Part shown: one piece after another, positions 63,036-64,000 of the stretch
How positions within the stretch are numbered: position 1 is the stretch's first letter
Layout: each line of letters begins with the position of its first letter
Origin: Zhaonella formicivorans
Lineage (GTDB): Bacteria; Bacillota; DUOV01; Zhaonellaceae
Assembly (NCBI RefSeq): GCF_004353525.1
Contig: NZ_CP085524.1
Coordinates: 3,059,001-3,123,000, forward strand
Length of the DNA: 64,000 nt
Direction of reading: 5' to 3'
Notes under the pieces: model-generated
The model's input: the letters and a program-made list of their open reading frames with translations, nothing else
Databases searched by the model: none
Told to the model about the DNA's origin: nothing
Made by a program: the position numbers and the translations under genes

Positions 63036-63673
63036 ACTGGGGGCGTTTGCAAGAAGCTCTTTTTAATAGGGCGCCGGAGGCATTGGCTATACATATTTGG
63101 ATGGTAATAATCACCATGATTATAGCCATAGCCATTTCAGTTCCCACCGGCGTATTTCTTACTCGACCGAAATACAAAAAATACGGAATTGTTATTTTAA
63201 ATATCCTCAACCTGTTGCAGACTTTCCCGGGTTTAGCCATTGTTGCTCTTGCCATGCCGGTTTTGGGCATGGGTTTAAAGCCTACAATTGTCGCGCTTAC
63301 CGTTCAGGGTTTGCTACCCATTGCCAGGAATACCATTGCCGGTTTAGCCGGTGTAAACCCTGATGTTAAAGAAGCTGCTTTGGGCATGGGCATGTCGGAG
63401 AAAAAAGTTTTATACGAAGTTGAATTGCCCTTGGCAATGCCTGTCATTCTGGCTGGTATCAGGACTTCAGCGGTGTATGTGGTAAGTACCGGTACACTGG
63501 CTGCCTATATTGGCGGCGGTGGACTGGGGGACTTGATCTTGAGCGGGTTGACCATGTTCTGGGCCGAATTTCTACTGGTGGGCGCCGGACTGGGGGCAAT
63601 ACTGGCTATTACCCTGGACAGGCTGCTGGGCTATGTTGAGTATAAAATTACCCCGCCAGGATATGAGTCGTAA
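63032..63673 (+). CDS. opuCD: OpuC-type osmoprotectant ABC permease 2
   Basis: Second membrane subunit, 213 residues. Recognised by the same layout as the first: PTGVFLTRPKYKKYGIVILN, LQTFPGLAIVALAMPVLGMG, GLLPIARNTIAGLAGVNPDV, KEAALGMGMSEKKVLYEVEL (EAA loop that contacts the ATPase) and YIGGGGLGDLILSG. GTG start at 63032, overlapping the ATPase stop by 4 bases, with AGGAAGGGGGAG upstream. Followed after 119 bases (no recognisable signal) by the binding-protein gene. Confidence 0.92.
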   Translation: MNWGRLQEALFNRAPEALAIHIWMVIITMIIAIAISVPTGVFLTRPKYKKYGIVILNILNLLQTFPGLAIVALAMPVLGMGLKPTIVALTVQGLLPIARNTIAGLAGVNPDVKEAALGMGMSEKKVLYEVELPLAMPVILAGIRTSAVYVVSTGTLAAYIGGGGLGDLILSGLTMFWAEFLLVGAGLGAILAITLDRLLGYVEYKITPPGYES

Positions 63674-63792
63674 AGGGATTGTTCCCATTACTCTAAAAGA
63701 AACTTGGAAGGGAGGGGAGAAGGCGGTTTCGAGTTTTGCCGATAGCTGCAGGATAAAGGATATTTAAATCCATATGGAAAGGAGAACGGGTA

Positions 63793-64000
63793 ATGAAAAG
63801 AATATTAAAGTATGTTGTTGTTATGGTTCTTATGCTTGCCTTACTGGTAGGAGCCACCGCTTGCGGAGGAAGCGGACAATCAGCTGGCGGCGATAAAGCT
63901 GCTAATGATGAAAACAAACCGACTATTGTTGTCGGGTCCAAAACTTTTACGGAAGCGCTGCTTTTAGGGACCATGACGTATGAGTATCTGAAAGCTCTTG
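63793..64000 (+). CDS. opuCC: OpuC-type osmoprotectant-binding lipoprotein, 3' end outside window
   Basis: The first 69 codons only. Signal peptide MKRILKYVVVMVLMLALLVG ends in the lipobox ATAC; the Cys is followed by a Gly/Ser linker (GGSGQSAGGDKA) and then the mature domain begins PTIVVGSKTFTEALLLGTMT, the OpuAC-like start (VGSKxFTE). GGAAAGGAGAACGGGTA precedes the ATG. It completes the importer and would capture betaine, carnitine or choline outside the membrane. Confidence 0.9.
   Translation, partial: MKRILKYVVVMVLMLALLVGATACGGSGQSAGGDKAANDENKPTIVVGSKTFTEALLLGTMTYEYLKAL

Overview
The window looks like a chromosomal segment of an anaerobic Gram-positive bacterium of the Clostridia (Peptococcaceae / Thermoanaerobacterales type). 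Evidence: a CIRCE-controlled groES-groEL operon, strong AGGAGG ribosome-binding sites with many GTG and TTG starts, a BMP-type nucleoside ABC importer, an OpuC-type osmoprotectant importer, a pyrimidine-nucleoside phosphorylase of the low-GC Gram-positive kind, and a DUF5316-like membrane protein. No rRNA, tRNA or CRISPR array was seen. Genus is not determined.

Layout. (1) 1-7961: a chemosensory operon, cheW(tandem)-cheB-cheR-cheA-STAS-receptor-cheY, then a double-receiver LuxR-type regulator. (2) 8098-13000: an Orn/Lys/Arg decarboxylase, a small membrane protein, groES-groEL, and a MazEF-type toxin-antitoxin pair. (3) 13228-27028: a nucleoside salvage region: cytidine deaminase, convergent pyrimidine-nucleoside phosphorylase, then a long co-directional run of LacI-type repressor, ribokinase, BMP lipoprotein, ATPase, two permeases, two nucleoside hydrolases, an AIR-synthase-like protein, an ADP-ribosylglycohydrolase and an MFS transporter. 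(4) 27083-29377: inverted heptanucleotide repeat arrays, a polysaccharide deacetylase and an orphan GAF/Fis-like protein. (5) 29439-39057: a minus-strand cluster of ParM-like actin, bactofilin and M23 peptidase, divergent from an OmpR-type response regulator that faces a 1975-residue pseudokinase/ATPase/hybrid histidine kinase. (6) 39138-42718: a heterodimeric ABC exporter.

(7) 42763-56832 is an accessory block bounded by two 94-bp near-identical copies of one promoter region. It holds a hemerythrin-CheX pair, decayed remnants of a conjugative element (TraG/VirD4 pseudogene, S1-domain protein, replication-relaxation-like protein), a dead TnpB, a DDE insertion sequence, two secreted proteins of unknown function, an ECF sigma/anti-sigma pair, an IS110-type element flanked by 50-bp direct repeats, and a second DDE transposase. 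(8) 56869-60965: an Nfu scaffold gene with a class C-like group II intron inserted just after its terminator, then a NotI-family restriction endonuclease with a C5-cytosine methyltransferase. (9) 61210-64000: an OpuC-type importer, cut by the window end.

The most interesting points are the actin-bactofilin-peptidase cluster beside the giant signalling protein, the nucleoside/ADP-ribose gene run with an unassigned AIR-synthase-like member, the two unrelated transposases whose leaders both seem built to block translation of read-through transcripts, the 94-bp and 50-bp duplications around mobile DNA, and the inverted heptad arrays. All functions are inferred by reading; no database search or folding was run.
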